Shown: positions 1 to 8,579 of the stretch, one piece after another | Numbering within the stretch: the stretch's first letter is position 1 | Layout: every line of letters begins with the position of its first letter | NCBI RefSeq assembly: GCF_001908375.1 | Contig: NZ_CP017241.1 | Coordinates: forward strand, 3,624,501-3,688,500 | Origin: Rhizobium etli 8C-3 | Lineage (GTDB): Bacteria; Pseudomonadota; Alphaproteobacteria; Rhizobiales; Rhizobiaceae | Direction of reading: 5' to 3' | Length of the DNA stretch: 64,000 bases | Made by a program: the position numbers and the translations under genes | The notes under the pieces: model-generated | What the model was told of the DNA's origin: nothing | The model's input: only the letters and a program-made list of their open reading frames with translations | Databases searched by the model: none

Positions 1-715
1 GCTGAAGCTTGCTGCAGAAGGCGCCAGGGTTGCCGTTTTGAGCCGCACCGGCCGCGAGGCCAAACAAACGCGCGACGAAATCCGCACTGCAGGCGGGCAG
101 GCGATCTCGCTGACGGCCGACACCAGCGACGAAGGCTTGATGCGCGATGCAATTGACACGCTTCTGGCCAGGTTCGGCGGCATCGACGTCGTCGTTGCCA
201 ATGCCGGTATCAATGGCGTCTGGGCGCCGATCGACGACCTGAAGCCGGAGGAGTGGGACAAGACCATTGCCGTCAACCTGCGCGGTACCTACCTCACCCT
301 GCATCTCACTGTCCCGCATATGAAATTGAACGGCGGCTCCATCATCGTCGTCTCCTCGATCAACGGAACGCGGACCTTCACGACGCCCGGCGCGACCGCC
401 TATACCGTCACGAAGGCCGGCCAAGTGGCGATGGTGCAACAGCTGGCATTGGAACTCGGCAAGCACGGAATCCGCGTCAATGCCGTCTGCCCGGGCGCCA
501 TCGACACCAATATCAGCGACAATACCAGGAGCCGCCACCGCGAGGAGACGGAAATCCCGGTCGTCTGGCCTAAGGGCGAAATTCCGATCAGCGGCGGCGC
601 GGCAGGCCAGAGCGCCGATGTCGCCGAAGCCATCCTCTTTCTTGCGACAGAGCGCTCGCGTCACATTACCGGCACACCGATCTGGATCGATGGCGGCCAA
701 GGGCTGCTGCGCTAG
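1..715 (+). CDS. SDR family oxidoreductase, 5' end outside window
   Basis: NAD(P)-dependent short-chain dehydrogenase; the alcohol or sugar substrate is not identifiable. The reading frame is open from base 2, and the first codons (LKLAAEGARVAVLSRTG) continue the Rossmann fold, so the glycine-rich nucleotide loop lies upstream of the window and the TTG at 38 is not a real start. Visible family features are the NAG motif in VVVANAGING, the catalytic Ser in VVSSINGTR, the YxxxK pair in AYTVTKAG, and the C-terminal TGTPIWIDGGQGLLR. It ends 3 bases before the convergent cyclase gene. The neighbouring lactonase and glycosidase suggest a sugar or polyol substrate, which is inference only. Confidence 0.9.
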   Translation, partial: LKLAAEGARVAVLSRTGREAKQTRDEIRTAGGQAISLTADTSDEGLMRDAIDTLLARFGGIDVVVANAGINGVWAPIDDLKPEEWDKTIAVNLRGTYLTLHLTVPHMKLNGGSIIVVSSINGTRTFTTPGATAYTVTKAGQVAMVQQLALELGKHGIRVNAVCPGAIDTNISDNTRSRHREETEIPVVWPKGEIPISGGAAGQSADVAEAILFLATERSRHITGTPIWIDGGQGLLR

Positions 716-717
716 GC

Positions 718-1950
718 TCAGGCGCCGAGCCCGGCAGTTTCGAGCGTGTAAAGCTCCTGCGACCGCTTGACACCGCGCAGCGCGTAACGGCCGATGCAGG
801 CGAGGCCGCCGCGGTGAGCTTCAGCAATAGCCGCTGCAAAATCCGATGACATCAGTACGTTGAGATCGACCGACCGGCATATCGACGCAATGCGGCTGAC
901 CTCGTTGACCGCCGGACCAATGACCGTGAAGTCCAGCCGTTCCTGGCTGCCGATATTGCCGTAGAAGACATCGCCGATATGCAGGCCGAGATAGACGTCG
1001 GTCGTCGGCCTGCCATCGGCGGCGCGCTGTTGATTGAGCGTTGAAAGCTTCTTGCGCAACAGAGCCTCGGCGCGCAATGCCGCGTGGCATGCTTCGGATT
1101 GGTCCTCATCCTTGAAAATCGCAAGAACACCGTCGCCGATGAGCTTCAAGACGTCGCCACCTGCCTCGTGGATCGCGGAAATCACCACTTCGCTATATGC
1201 GTTGAGCAGCGGCAGAATCTCTTCCGGCGGCGCGCTGTCCGATATCTTGGTGTAATTCAGAAGATCCGAAAACCAAAGCGCCGCCGAAATCCGCTCCGAC
1301 TTGCCGCGCGTGATCTTGCCCTCCAGCACCTGCTTTGCTGCATCCTCGCCCAGGTAGACCTCGGCGATGGTCCGCGCGATGCGACCGAGGGCGATGCATT
1401 TTATTGCCAGCGCCAGGACCGGCACCAGCTTGCGCAGGATGGCGAGGTCGTCGTCGCAAAAGCCTTGCGGATGCCGGGTCGTAAAATGCGAAAAAAAGCA
1501 ATCCATCTCGCCGATCGTACCAGCCTTGGCGAAGCGATGTACCATGGCGACGAAATCGGTGTGGCCAGCTTTGACCATTTCGTCGAGCATGACGAAATCG
1601 GTCGGGTCGCCGAAGCCGATGCGGCGGCGCACCTCGCTCTCTTTGCCGGACCAGAGGTAGTAGAAGGCCGAACGCTGCCAGTTATCCCGCGCACTGCCTT
1701 CGCCGGTCGGACCATATTCGAACTCGGTCTCGATTTCCTCCTGGCTGTCCCACCGGAAGGCGCGGCCCTCGTGCACCGGGTGCAGTGTATCCATGAGCGC
1801 CAGGCCGCGATCAAGCGGCAGGCCGAACTCGCGGCAGGAATTGCAAAAGCCGGTCAGCAGCTCGGCTTCGGAGGCCCCTTTCAGCCCCTGTTCCGTCAGC
1901 CATGCGGCCACCGTTCCGACGTCGCTGTGATCCATGCCATTCACCTTCAT
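718..1950 (-). CDS. Class III adenylate/guanylate cyclase domain protein
   Basis: Predicted soluble nucleotide cyclase of about 410 residues. The N-terminal 190 residues resemble the uncharacterised sensor half of rhizobial cyclases and have no clear transmembrane segment. The C-terminal half is a class III catalytic domain. The first metal Asp is in ALWFSDLLNYTKISD, the second in KLIGDGVLAIF, and the transition-state Asn and Arg are in GPAVNEVSRI. The Lys before IGDG and the Asp in LDFTVIG are the pattern expected for ATP rather than GTP. All catalytic residues appear intact. A second ATG five codons in (1935) has a better ribosome site (AAGGTG) and may be the true start. It is transcribed alone, convergent with the SDR gene. 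Confidence 0.88.
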   Translation of the reverse strand: MKVNGMDHSDVGTVAAWLTEQGLKGASEAELLTGFCNSCREFGLPLDRGLALMDTLHPVHEGRAFRWDSQEEIETEFEYGPTGEGSARDNWQRSAFYYLWSGKESEVRRRIGFGDPTDFVMLDEMVKAGHTDFVAMVHRFAKAGTIGEMDCFFSHFTTRHPQGFCDDDLAILRKLVPVLALAIKCIALGRIARTIAEVYLGEDAAKQVLEGKITRGKSERISAALWFSDLLNYTKISDSAPPEEILPLLNAYSEVVISAIHEAGGDVLKLIGDGVLAIFKDEDQSEACHAALRAEALLRKKLSTLNQQRAADGRPTTDVYLGLHIGDVFYGNIGSQERLDFTVIGPAVNEVSRIASICRSVDLNVLMSSDFAAAIAEAHRGGLACIGRYALRGVKRSQELYTLETAGLGA

Positions 1951-2176
1951 CTGTGTCGAAGCTGTAACTATATTTCATCGCTGAAGGAAAGAAAAACCAG
2001 CTCTTGGCCCTCGCCGGCTCAATGGACAGTGCCGCGATCTCCACAGCATGGCCGAACCGACGCGAAGGCAGCACCGCTCGAATATCGAACCCTCTCGGTC
2101 GCCGCAGCAAATCCGCTTGTCGGGTTTGAGGCAGAGGTAGCCGCTTGCCGCACAAGGCGGCCGCGTTTTGAAAAAT

Positions 2177-2214
2177 GCCAGAGCCCGGCGCATTTGCCGT
2201 TACCGGGCTCTGGC
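2177..2214 (-). terminator. Strong hairpin with T-run, minus orientation
   Basis: A perfect 12-bp inverted repeat (GCCAGAGCCCGG at 2177-2188, CCGGGCTCTGGC at 2203-2214) with a 14-base loop is flanked at 2171-2175 by five A, which is a T-run in minus-strand RNA. It is therefore a textbook intrinsic terminator for leftward transcription. No minus-strand gene ends here. The rest of the 1951-2272 gap should hold the promoters of the cyclase and lactonase genes, but I see no convincing -35/-10 pair. Confidence 0.7.
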
Positions 2215-2272
2215 ACGCATCGCCGTTTATGTTTACGAAGAACGTCATATCGCTTTGGAGAGGAGCCAGTCA

Positions 2273-3184
2273 GTGTCGCAAGATATCCTCTATGAGATCC
2301 GTGACGACCGCTTCCGCAGCCTGATTGCAGGGAGCGCCAGGCTGGAGGAGCTTTATGCCGGCTGCCGCTGGGCGGAAGGCCCTGTCTGGTTTTCCGATCT
2401 CAATTGCCTGATCTGGAGCGATATCCCGAACGAGCGCATGCTGCGCTGGGTACCTGATGGCGGCGTCTCGGTCTTCCGCTCGCCATCGAACTACGTCAAC
2501 GGCAACACCCGTGATCGTCAGGGGCGCCTGATCTCCTGCGAACACGGCGGCCGTCGCGTCACGCGTACCGAGCCCGACGGCAAGATCACCGTTCTGGCCG
2601 ACAGCTATCAGGGCAAGCGTCTCAACTCGCCAAACGACGTCGTCGTGGCGTCTGACGGCTCGATCTGGTTCACGGACCCGAGCTACGGCATCAAATCGGA
2701 CTATGAGGGCCACAAGTCGGAGCCCGAACAGGAGACGCGAAACGTCTACCGCATCGACGCGCAGAGCGGCGTCGTCGAAGCGGTGGTTACCGACTTCATC
2801 CAGCCGAACGGCCTTGCTTTCACTTCCGACGAAAAGCAGCTTTACATTGCCGATTCCGGCTCTGCCGATCATGAGGTGCCGCGCCACATCCGCGCCTTCG
2901 ACGTCATCGACGGCAAGAAGCTCGCCAACAGCCGTTATTTCTGCTCGATCGACAACGGCATACCGGATGGCTTCCGCTTCGACATCAGCGGAAATCTCTG
3001 GAGCAGCGCCGCCGATGGCGTCCATTGCTTCGCCCCGGACGGTACCTTGCTCGGCAAGATCAAGGTACCGCAGACCGTCTCCAACGTCACCTTTGGCGGC
3101 CAGAAGAAAAACCGCCTCTTTATCACCGCAACGCAATCGCTCTATTCGATCTACACGACGACGAATGGTGCACAATATCCATAA
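2273..3184 (+). CDS. SMP-30/gluconolactonase/LRE family protein
   Basis: Predicted cytoplasmic beta-propeller sugar lactonase that opens aldonolactones, about 303 residues. The GTG at 2273 is chosen because GGAGAGGAG lies 8 bases upstream; the open frame reaches further to 2168 but without a ribosome site. Family features include the early metal-ligand Glu in GCRWAEGPVW, the NSPNDVVVASDG segment with its metal-binding Asn, the WFTDPSYG blade, and PNGLAFTSDEKQLYIADSG. It is followed after 49 bases by a GH2 glycosidase on the same strand, so the two probably form a unit: hydrolysis of a glycoside, and lactone opening after oxidation by a dehydrogenase. The exact sugar is not determined. Confidence 0.88.
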   Translation: MSQDILYEIRDDRFRSLIAGSARLEELYAGCRWAEGPVWFSDLNCLIWSDIPNERMLRWVPDGGVSVFRSPSNYVNGNTRDRQGRLISCEHGGRRVTRTEPDGKITVLADSYQGKRLNSPNDVVVASDGSIWFTDPSYGIKSDYEGHKSEPEQETRNVYRIDAQSGVVEAVVTDFIQPNGLAFTSDEKQLYIADSGSADHEVPRHIRAFDVIDGKKLANSRYFCSIDNGIPDGFRFDISGNLWSSAADGVHCFAPDGTLLGKIKVPQTVSNVTFGGQKKNRLFITATQSLYSIYTTTNGAQYP

Positions 3185-3233
3185 GCGGCTTTGCCGGCCG
3201 CGCCAATCAGACATGTTTTAAGAGGAGTCCGGG

Positions 3234-5477
3234 ATGCGGTCCGTCGTCTCGTTCAATGAATCCTGGAGTTTCCACGAAGGCTTCGGCCAGCAGCTTCTCG
3301 ACACTTTCGACGGCACGACGAGCGTCAGCCTGCCGCACACCGCCGTCGAGCTGCCTTTCAACTATTTCGACGAGACTATCTATCAGCGCGCCTTTACCTA
3401 TCAGAAAATCCTGCGCTGGCTGCCGGAATTCGAGGGCCGCGAAGTCTCGATCGTCTTCGATGGCGTCATGGCCGACAGTGTCGTCTATCTGAACGGTGAA
3501 GAGATCGTCGCTCACAAGGACGGCTACACCCCTTTCGAGGCCCGCCTCACCGGCAAGCTTGTCAAGGGCGACAACCTTATCACCGTGAAGATTGACGGGA
3601 GCGAGAATCCCGCAATCCCCCCCTTCGGGGGCCGTATCGACTACCTCACTTATGCCGGCATCTATCGCGATGCCTGGCTTAAGGTCACCGGCGCGGTTTC
3701 TGTCCGCAACCTCAAGATCGAAACCGAAAACGTACTCTCCGAGGCCAAATCCGTTCGTGTTCGCTGCGATCTCGCCAACCCGCAAAATGCCGCGTTTCTT
3801 GGCACCGTTACGGCCCAGCTCAAGGACACATCCGGCACCGTCATCGCCACCGCGAGCGGCGACACGACGGGCGAAGACGTGACGCTTTCCTTCGAAAGCC
3901 TGGCGGACATTTCGCTTTGGGACATTTCCAGCCCCGTGCGCTATGAAATAACTGTCGACCTGAAAACCAGCCACGGCTCGGATCGGCTGTCGTCGCATTT
4001 CGGCTTCCGCACCGCCGAGTTCACGCCGGATGGTTTTCTGCTCAACGGCAAGCCGCTGAAACTGCGCGGCCTGAACCGCCACCAGGCATTTCCTTATGTC
4101 GGCTACGCGGCCGGGCGCTCGGCGCAGGAGCGTGATGCCGACATCATGAAATCTGTGCTGAAGTGCAATATCGTCCGCACCTCGCACTATCCGCAGTCGA
4201 AATGGTTCCTTGATCAGTGCGACCGCATCGGCCTTTTGGTTTTCGAGGAGATCCCCGGCTGGCAGCATATCGGTGACGTGGAATGGCAGCAGGAGTCGAT
4301 CCGCAACGTCCGCCGCATGATCGAACGCGACTGGAACCACCCGTCGATCGTCATATGGGGCGTGCGCATCAACGAATCGCAGGACTGCCACGACTTCTAC
4401 GTCGAGACCAATCGGCTCGCTCGCGAACTCGACCCGACCCGCAAGACCGGCGGCGTGCGCTACATCACCGAAAGCGAGTTGCTCGAAGACGTCTATACTA
4501 TGAACGATTTCATCCTCGGAAACGAGGAACTGCCCGGCGCCAATCGCCCGCGCACGGCTCTTCGCAGCCAGCAGGAAACCACCGGTCTCGATCGAAAGGT
4601 GCCCTACCTCATCACCGAGTTCAATGGTCACATGCATCCGACCAAGATCTACGATCAGGAAGCGCGCCAGGCAGAGCATGTGCGTCGTCACCTTGAGGTG
4701 CTAGATGCCGCCTACGGCGATCCGGAAATCGCCGGCGCGATCGGCTGGTGCATGTTCGACTACAATACCCACAAGGATTTCGGCTCCGGGGACCGGATCT
4801 GCTATCACGGCGTGCTCGACATGTTCCGCGAGCCGAAATTCGCCGCCTATGCCTATTCCAGCCAGTGCGATCCGTCTGACGAGATCGTCATGAAGCCGGT
4901 GACCTTCTGGGCGCGCGGGGAGCGCAACATCGGCGGCGTTCTGCCTCTGATCATTCTTACGAACTGCGATGAGATCGAGCTGAACTACGGCTCGATCACC
5001 AAGCGTATCGGTCCGGATCGTGAAAATTTCCCGCACCTACCCCACCCGCCCGTCGTGCTGGACCATCGGCATTTCACGGCGGACGAGCTTGGCACATGGG
5101 GTTTTGAATGGCTCGACGGCGAGTTTACGGGTTATATCGACAGCCAGCCCGTAGCCAGATTGCGGCTTGCTGCCGATCCTGTGCCGACGACGCTCGACGT
5201 TGTGGCCGACAGCGGATCGCTGAAAGCCCGCGAGCGCGACACGACGCGCGTCGTTATTCGCGCGCTCGACCAATACGGCCAGCGGCTTCCCTTTCTGCAT
5301 GACAGAGTGACGCTGCGCGTCGATGGTCCAGCCAAGATCGTCGGCCCCTCCACTATTCCGCTGCAGGGCGGCACGGCCGGTTTCTGGCTGGAAGCAACGG
5401 GGCTCACCGGCAATATCACGGTCGAGGCTGCCTCGTCCCGCTTTGCACTCGTCACCCTCAATGTAACGGCTGTCTGA
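3234..5477 (+). CDS. Glycoside hydrolase family 2 protein
   Basis: Retaining exo-glycosidase of the beta-galactosidase/beta-glucuronidase superfamily, 747 residues. AGAGGAG stands 7-8 bases before the ATG. Domain order is a sugar-binding jelly roll (about 1-160), an immunoglobulin-like domain (about 170-265), a TIM barrel (about 270-560) and a C-terminal beta region. In the barrel, LRGLNRHQAFP and RTSHYPQSKWFLDQCD are the substrate-binding loops. The acid/base Glu is residue 381 in WGVRINES, and the nucleophile Glu is residue 462 in LITEFNG. There is no signal peptide, so it acts in the cytoplasm on a disaccharide or glycoside already imported, presumably by the convergent ABC system whose last gene ends 7 bases away. 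Confidence 0.9.
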   Translation: MRSVVSFNESWSFHEGFGQQLLDTFDGTTSVSLPHTAVELPFNYFDETIYQRAFTYQKILRWLPEFEGREVSIVFDGVMADSVVYLNGEEIVAHKDGYTPFEARLTGKLVKGDNLITVKIDGSENPAIPPFGGRIDYLTYAGIYRDAWLKVTGAVSVRNLKIETENVLSEAKSVRVRCDLANPQNAAFLGTVTAQLKDTSGTVIATASGDTTGEDVTLSFESLADISLWDISSPVRYEITVDLKTSHGSDRLSSHFGFRTAEFTPDGFLLNGKPLKLRGLNRHQAFPYVGYAAGRSAQERDADIMKSVLKCNIVRTSHYPQSKWFLDQCDRIGLLVFEEIPGWQHIGDVEWQQESIRNVRRMIERDWNHPSIVIWGVRINESQDCHDFYVETNRLARELDPTRKTGGVRYITESELLEDVYTMNDFILGNEELPGANRPRTALRSQQETTGLDRKVPYLITEFNGHMHPTKIYDQEARQAEHVRRHLEVLDAAYGDPEIAGAIGWCMFDYNTHKDFGSGDRICYHGVLDMFREPKFAAYAYSSQCDPSDEIVMKPVTFWARGERNIGGVLPLIILTNCDEIELNYGSITKRIGPDRENFPHLPHPPVVLDHRHFTADELGTWGFEWLDGEFTGYIDSQPVARLRLAADPVPTTLDVVADSGSLKARERDTTRVVIRALDQYGQRLPFLHDRVTLRVDGPAKIVGPSTIPLQGGTAGFWLEATGLTGNITVEAASSRFALVTLNVTAV

Positions 5478-5483
5478 CGGACG

Positions 5484-6599
5484 TTATGCGATCCGCAGCT
5501 GGCTCTCCGGATCGAAAAACACCGCCTTGTCGAGATTGAAGGCAAGGCGCGTGCTCTGGCCAGGCTGAATACCGGCATCGGCGCGCAGCCGCGCGATGAC
5601 CGATTTGCCGCCGAGCTTCGTCACCGCGAAAGTGTCCGAGCCCGCGGGCTCGACGACCTCGATCGCACAATCGCCTTCCGCCAGCCACTTTGCCTTGCGA
5701 TCGGCGCCATCCGGGTCGGTCAGCGCTTCCGGGCGAATTCCGAAGATCACGTTTCTGCCGGCATAGGAGGCCAGGCTGTTATTTGCGGCCGGAACAGGCA
5801 GCTTCAATGCTTCGGCGTTCGGCCGGTCGAGTGAAACCAGCAGGCCGCCGGCGCTGTTTTCCAGCCTGGCATTGAGAAGATTCATTGCCGGCGATCCCAT
5901 GAAGTCGGCCACGAAAATGTTGGAGGGGCTATTGTAGATTTCCGAAGGGGTGCCGAATTGCTGCAGGACGCCATCCTTCAGTACGGCGATCTTGGTTGCC
6001 AGCGTCATCGCCTCGATCTGGTCGTGCGTGACATAGACGATCGTCGTTTTCATTCGCTGATGCAGGCGCTTGATCTCCGTGCGCATATCGACGCGCAGCT
6101 TTGCATCGAGGTTGGACAACGGTTCGTCGAAGAGGAAGACCTGCGGGTTGCGCACGAGCGCGCGCCCCATCGCGACGCGCTGCCTTTGGCCGCCTGAGAG
6201 CTGGCTGGGCTTGCGGTCGAGCAGATGGCCGATCTGCAGCATGTCGGCCACTTCCTTGACAGCCTTTGCCCGCGCGTCCTTCGGCACACCGCGAATCTCC
6301 ATGCCGAAGGATATGTTTCCAGCCACCGTCATGTTCGGATAGAGCGCATAGGACTGGAACACCATGGCAATGTCGCGCTTGGAGGGATGAAGATCATTGA
6401 TGGTCCGGCCATCGATGCGGATATCGCCTTCGGTGATCGTCTCCAGGCCGGCGATGGTGTTGAGCAAGGTCGACTTGCCGCAACCGGAGGGACCGACCAG
6501 CACGAGAAAGCCGCCTTTTTCGAGCTCCAGATCGATGCCCTTGAGGATGTCGACGGCGCCGAAGCGTTTTTTAAGACCGGATATTTCAAGGAAAGCCAT
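5484..6599 (-). CDS. Sugar ABC transporter ATP-binding protein (MalK/UgpC type)
   Basis: ATPase subunit of a CUT1 carbohydrate importer, 371 residues. All motifs are canonical: Walker [11 protein letters not shown]-loop FQSYALYP, signature LSGGQRQR, Walker [12 protein letters not shown] and switch His VTHDQIEA. The C-terminal 130 residues form the regulatory OB-fold region, with the FGIRPEAL motif typical of MalK relatives. It is the last gene of the operon SBP-permease-permease-ATPase on the minus strand, 3 bases after the MalG-type permease, and should form a homodimer under the two permeases. Confidence 0.95.
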   Translation of the reverse strand: MAFLEISGLKKRFGAVDILKGIDLELEKGGFLVLVGPSGCGKSTLLNTIAGLETITEGDIRIDGRTINDLHPSKRDIAMVFQSYALYPNMTVAGNISFGMEIRGVPKDARAKAVKEVADMLQIGHLLDRKPSQLSGGQRQRVAMGRALVRNPQVFLFDEPLSNLDAKLRVDMRTEIKRLHQRMKTTIVYVTHDQIEAMTLATKIAVLKDGVLQQFGTPSEIYNSPSNIFVADFMGSPAMNLLNARLENSAGGLLVSLDRPNAEALKLPVPAANNSLASYAGRNVIFGIRPEALTDPDGADRKAKWLAEGDCAIEVVEPAGSDTFAVTKLGGKSVIARLRADAGIQPGQSTRLAFNLDKAVFFDPESQLRIA

Positions 6600-6602
6600 G
6601 GA

Positions 6603-7547
6603 TTACCCTTTGACGGCGCCCGCCATCAGACCGCGTACGAAATAGCGGCCGGCGAGAATATAGACGATGAGTGTGGGCACGGCGGCGATCATGGCGGCGG
6701 CCATGTTGACATTGTATTCGACCACACCGGTCGAGGTATTCACGACATTGTTGAGCGCCACCGTCATCGGCATGGATTCACCGGTGCCGGCATAGGCGGA
6801 AGCGAACAGGAAGTCGTTCCAGATATTGGTGAACTGGTAGATCACCGTGACGACGATGATCGGCAGCGAATTCGGCAGCATGATGCGACGGAAGATCTGG
6901 AAGAAGCTGGCGCCGTCGACCTGCGCGGCTCTGACCAGTTCAGTCGGAAAGGCCTCGTAGTAGTTGCGGAAGAACAGCGTCGTGAAGCCCAGACCGTAAA
7001 CGACATGCACGAAGACCAGATTGACGGTCGGATTGCCGAAGCCGAAGCTCATGCCCGTGGCGTTCTGGAGCGTGGCACCGAAGCGGCCGAGGCTACCGAG
7101 GATCGTCGCCATCGGCAGCAGCACCGACTGGAACGGGATGAAGCAGGCAAACAGCATCAAGCCGAACACGAGCGTGTGACCCGGAAAGCGCCATTTGGTC
7201 AGCACATAGCCGTTGAGCGCGCCCAGGATGGTGGAAATCGCCACGGCCGGAACGACCATCTTGATCGAGTTCCAGAAATAGCCCTTGATGCCGGCGCAGG
7301 TCAGGCCGACGCAGGTCTCGCCCCAGGCCTTGAACCAGGGCTCGAAGGTCGGCGACCGAGGCAATGCCAGCATGTTGCCGTTCTGGATCTCGTCCATGGT
7401 CTTGAACGAGGTGACCAGCATCACGAAGAGCGGCATCAGGTAGAGGATCGCGAAGATCAGCAGCAGGCCGTAGATGATGGTGCGGCCGATCCACCGGCGG
7501 CCATTGCCGCCTTGCGATGTGGTTGCTGAAGAGGCAACGGTGCTCAT
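6603..7547 (-). CDS. Carbohydrate ABC transporter permease (MalG type)
   Basis: Inner-membrane permease with six predicted helices, about 314 residues. The conserved EAA loop is readable as EAFPTELVRAAQVDGASFFQ, the contact for the ATPase. It begins with a 4-base ATGA overlap with the preceding MalF-type permease, which indicates translational coupling. The C-terminus (RYFVRGLMAGAVKG) is typical of MalG relatives. A hydrophilic insert between the first two helices contains two Cys in the segment CVGLTCAG, as in the Pseudomonas glucose permease GtsC family. Confidence 0.93.
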   Translation of the reverse strand: MSTVASSATTSQGGNGRRWIGRTIIYGLLLIFAILYLMPLFVMLVTSFKTMDEIQNGNMLALPRSPTFEPWFKAWGETCVGLTCAGIKGYFWNSIKMVVPAVAISTILGALNGYVLTKWRFPGHTLVFGLMLFACFIPFQSVLLPMATILGSLGRFGATLQNATGMSFGFGNPTVNLVFVHVVYGLGFTTLFFRNYYEAFPTELVRAAQVDGASFFQIFRRIMLPNSLPIIVVTVIYQFTNIWNDFLFASAYAGTGESMPMTVALNNVVNTSTGVVEYNVNMAAAMIAAVPTLIVYILAGRYFVRGLMAGAVKG

Positions 7548-8497
7548 CGCGCCTTCTCCCTCAGTTCGGAATAGAGATAGGGCACGATGATGGCCGAGAT
7601 CGTCATCAGCATGATGATCGCGCTTGCCGAACCGACGGCCATCTCGTTCCGCTTGAAGGTGTATTCGTACATGAAGTTGGACGGCAGCCAGGCCGAGCCA
7701 CCGGGACCGCCCGAGGTCAGCGCGACCACGAGGTCGTAAGACTTGATCGCCATATGGGCGAGCACGATGAAGGCCGAGAGGAAGACCGGTCGCAGCATCG
7801 GGATGACGATGCGTCTGTAGAGCTGCAAGGTCGTTGCCCCATCGATCTGGGCGGCTTTCATGATCTCGCTATCGATGCCGCGCAGGCCCGCGAGAAACAT
7901 CGCCATCACGAAGCCGGAAGCCTGCCAGACGCCGGCGATCACGACGGTATAGATGACGAAATCCTTGTTCTTGATCCAATCGAAATGGAAGCTCGTCCAA
8001 CCCCATTGATGCAGCGTCTGCTCAAGTCCCAGGCCGGGGTCGAGGAACCATTTCCAGGCAACGCCGGTGACGATGAAGGAAAGCGCCATCGGGTACAGGA
8101 AGATTGGCCGCAACAGCCCCTCGCCGCGGATCTTCTGGTCGAGCAGAATCGCCAGAAACAGGCCGAGTGCTAAACAGATGCCGACATAAAGGAAGCCGAA
8201 GATCGCCATGTTGGTGATCGAGGTATACCAGCTGGAGGGCGGATCGCTTTCAAACGTCCAGCGCCAGAGCCGTTGATAGGCGCGTGGTCCTGTCAGCGCA
8301 TAGGATGGAAATGTCTTTGAATTGGTGAAGGACAGATAGGCGGTCCAGACGATGAAACCATAAACAAAGATCACCGTGACGGCAAAACTCGGCGCCAGCA
8401 CGATCTTCGGCAAGACATCCTGCAGGCGGGAGCGGATGGAATTGCCTCTTTTGCGTTCCGACGTGAGCTTGATCTCGGGGGTCGCGACGGTGTTCAT
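7544..8497 (-). CDS. Sugar ABC transporter permease (MalF type)
   Basis: Second inner-membrane permease of the importer, 317 residues with six predicted helices and the EAA loop in DSEIMKAAQIDGATTLQLYR. It starts 83 bases after the solute-binding protein, and the gap carries a hairpin at 8537-8560. Its companion genes and the binding protein resemble the GtsABCD glucose importer of pseudomonads. Confidence 0.92.
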   Translation of the reverse strand: MNTVATPEIKLTSERKRGNSIRSRLQDVLPKIVLAPSFAVTVIFVYGFIVWTAYLSFTNSKTFPSYALTGPRAYQRLWRWTFESDPPSSWYTSITNMAIFGFLYVGICLALGLFLAILLDQKIRGEGLLRPIFLYPMALSFIVTGVAWKWFLDPGLGLEQTLHQWGWTSFHFDWIKNKDFVIYTVVIAGVWQASGFVMAMFLAGLRGIDSEIMKAAQIDGATTLQLYRRIVIPMLRPVFLSAFIVLAHMAIKSYDLVVALTSGGPGGSAWLPSNFMYEYTFKRNEMAVGSASAIIMLMTISAIIVPYLYSELREKAR

Positions 8498-8536
8498 GAA
8501 ATCGTCCCCTCCCAGGGCCGTATCTGTGGCAAAACG

Positions 8537-8560
8537 CCTCCCCCGCCTGCGCGGGGAAGG
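8537..8560 (-). promoter_or_regulatory. Intercistronic hairpin after binding-protein gene
   Basis: Arms at 8537-8546 and 8551-8560 pair over 10 positions, one a G-U in the minus-strand RNA, around a 4-base loop. A short TTTT follows 2 bases later. Such hairpins after periplasmic binding-protein genes usually protect the upstream message or partly terminate, giving more binding protein than permease. Confidence 0.55.
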
Positions 8561-8579
8561 GGCCTATGATCGACGCAAG

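Noticed and set aside
1084..2295. Long plus-strand open frame across the cyclase gene
   Set aside because: It is the antisense shadow of the cyclase, with no recognisable domains and biased composition; the minus-strand protein has complete catalytic motifs.
3207..4691. 494-codon minus-strand frame inside the GH2 gene
   Set aside because: Antisense to a gene with clear GH2 catalytic residues; a high-GC codon-bias artefact.
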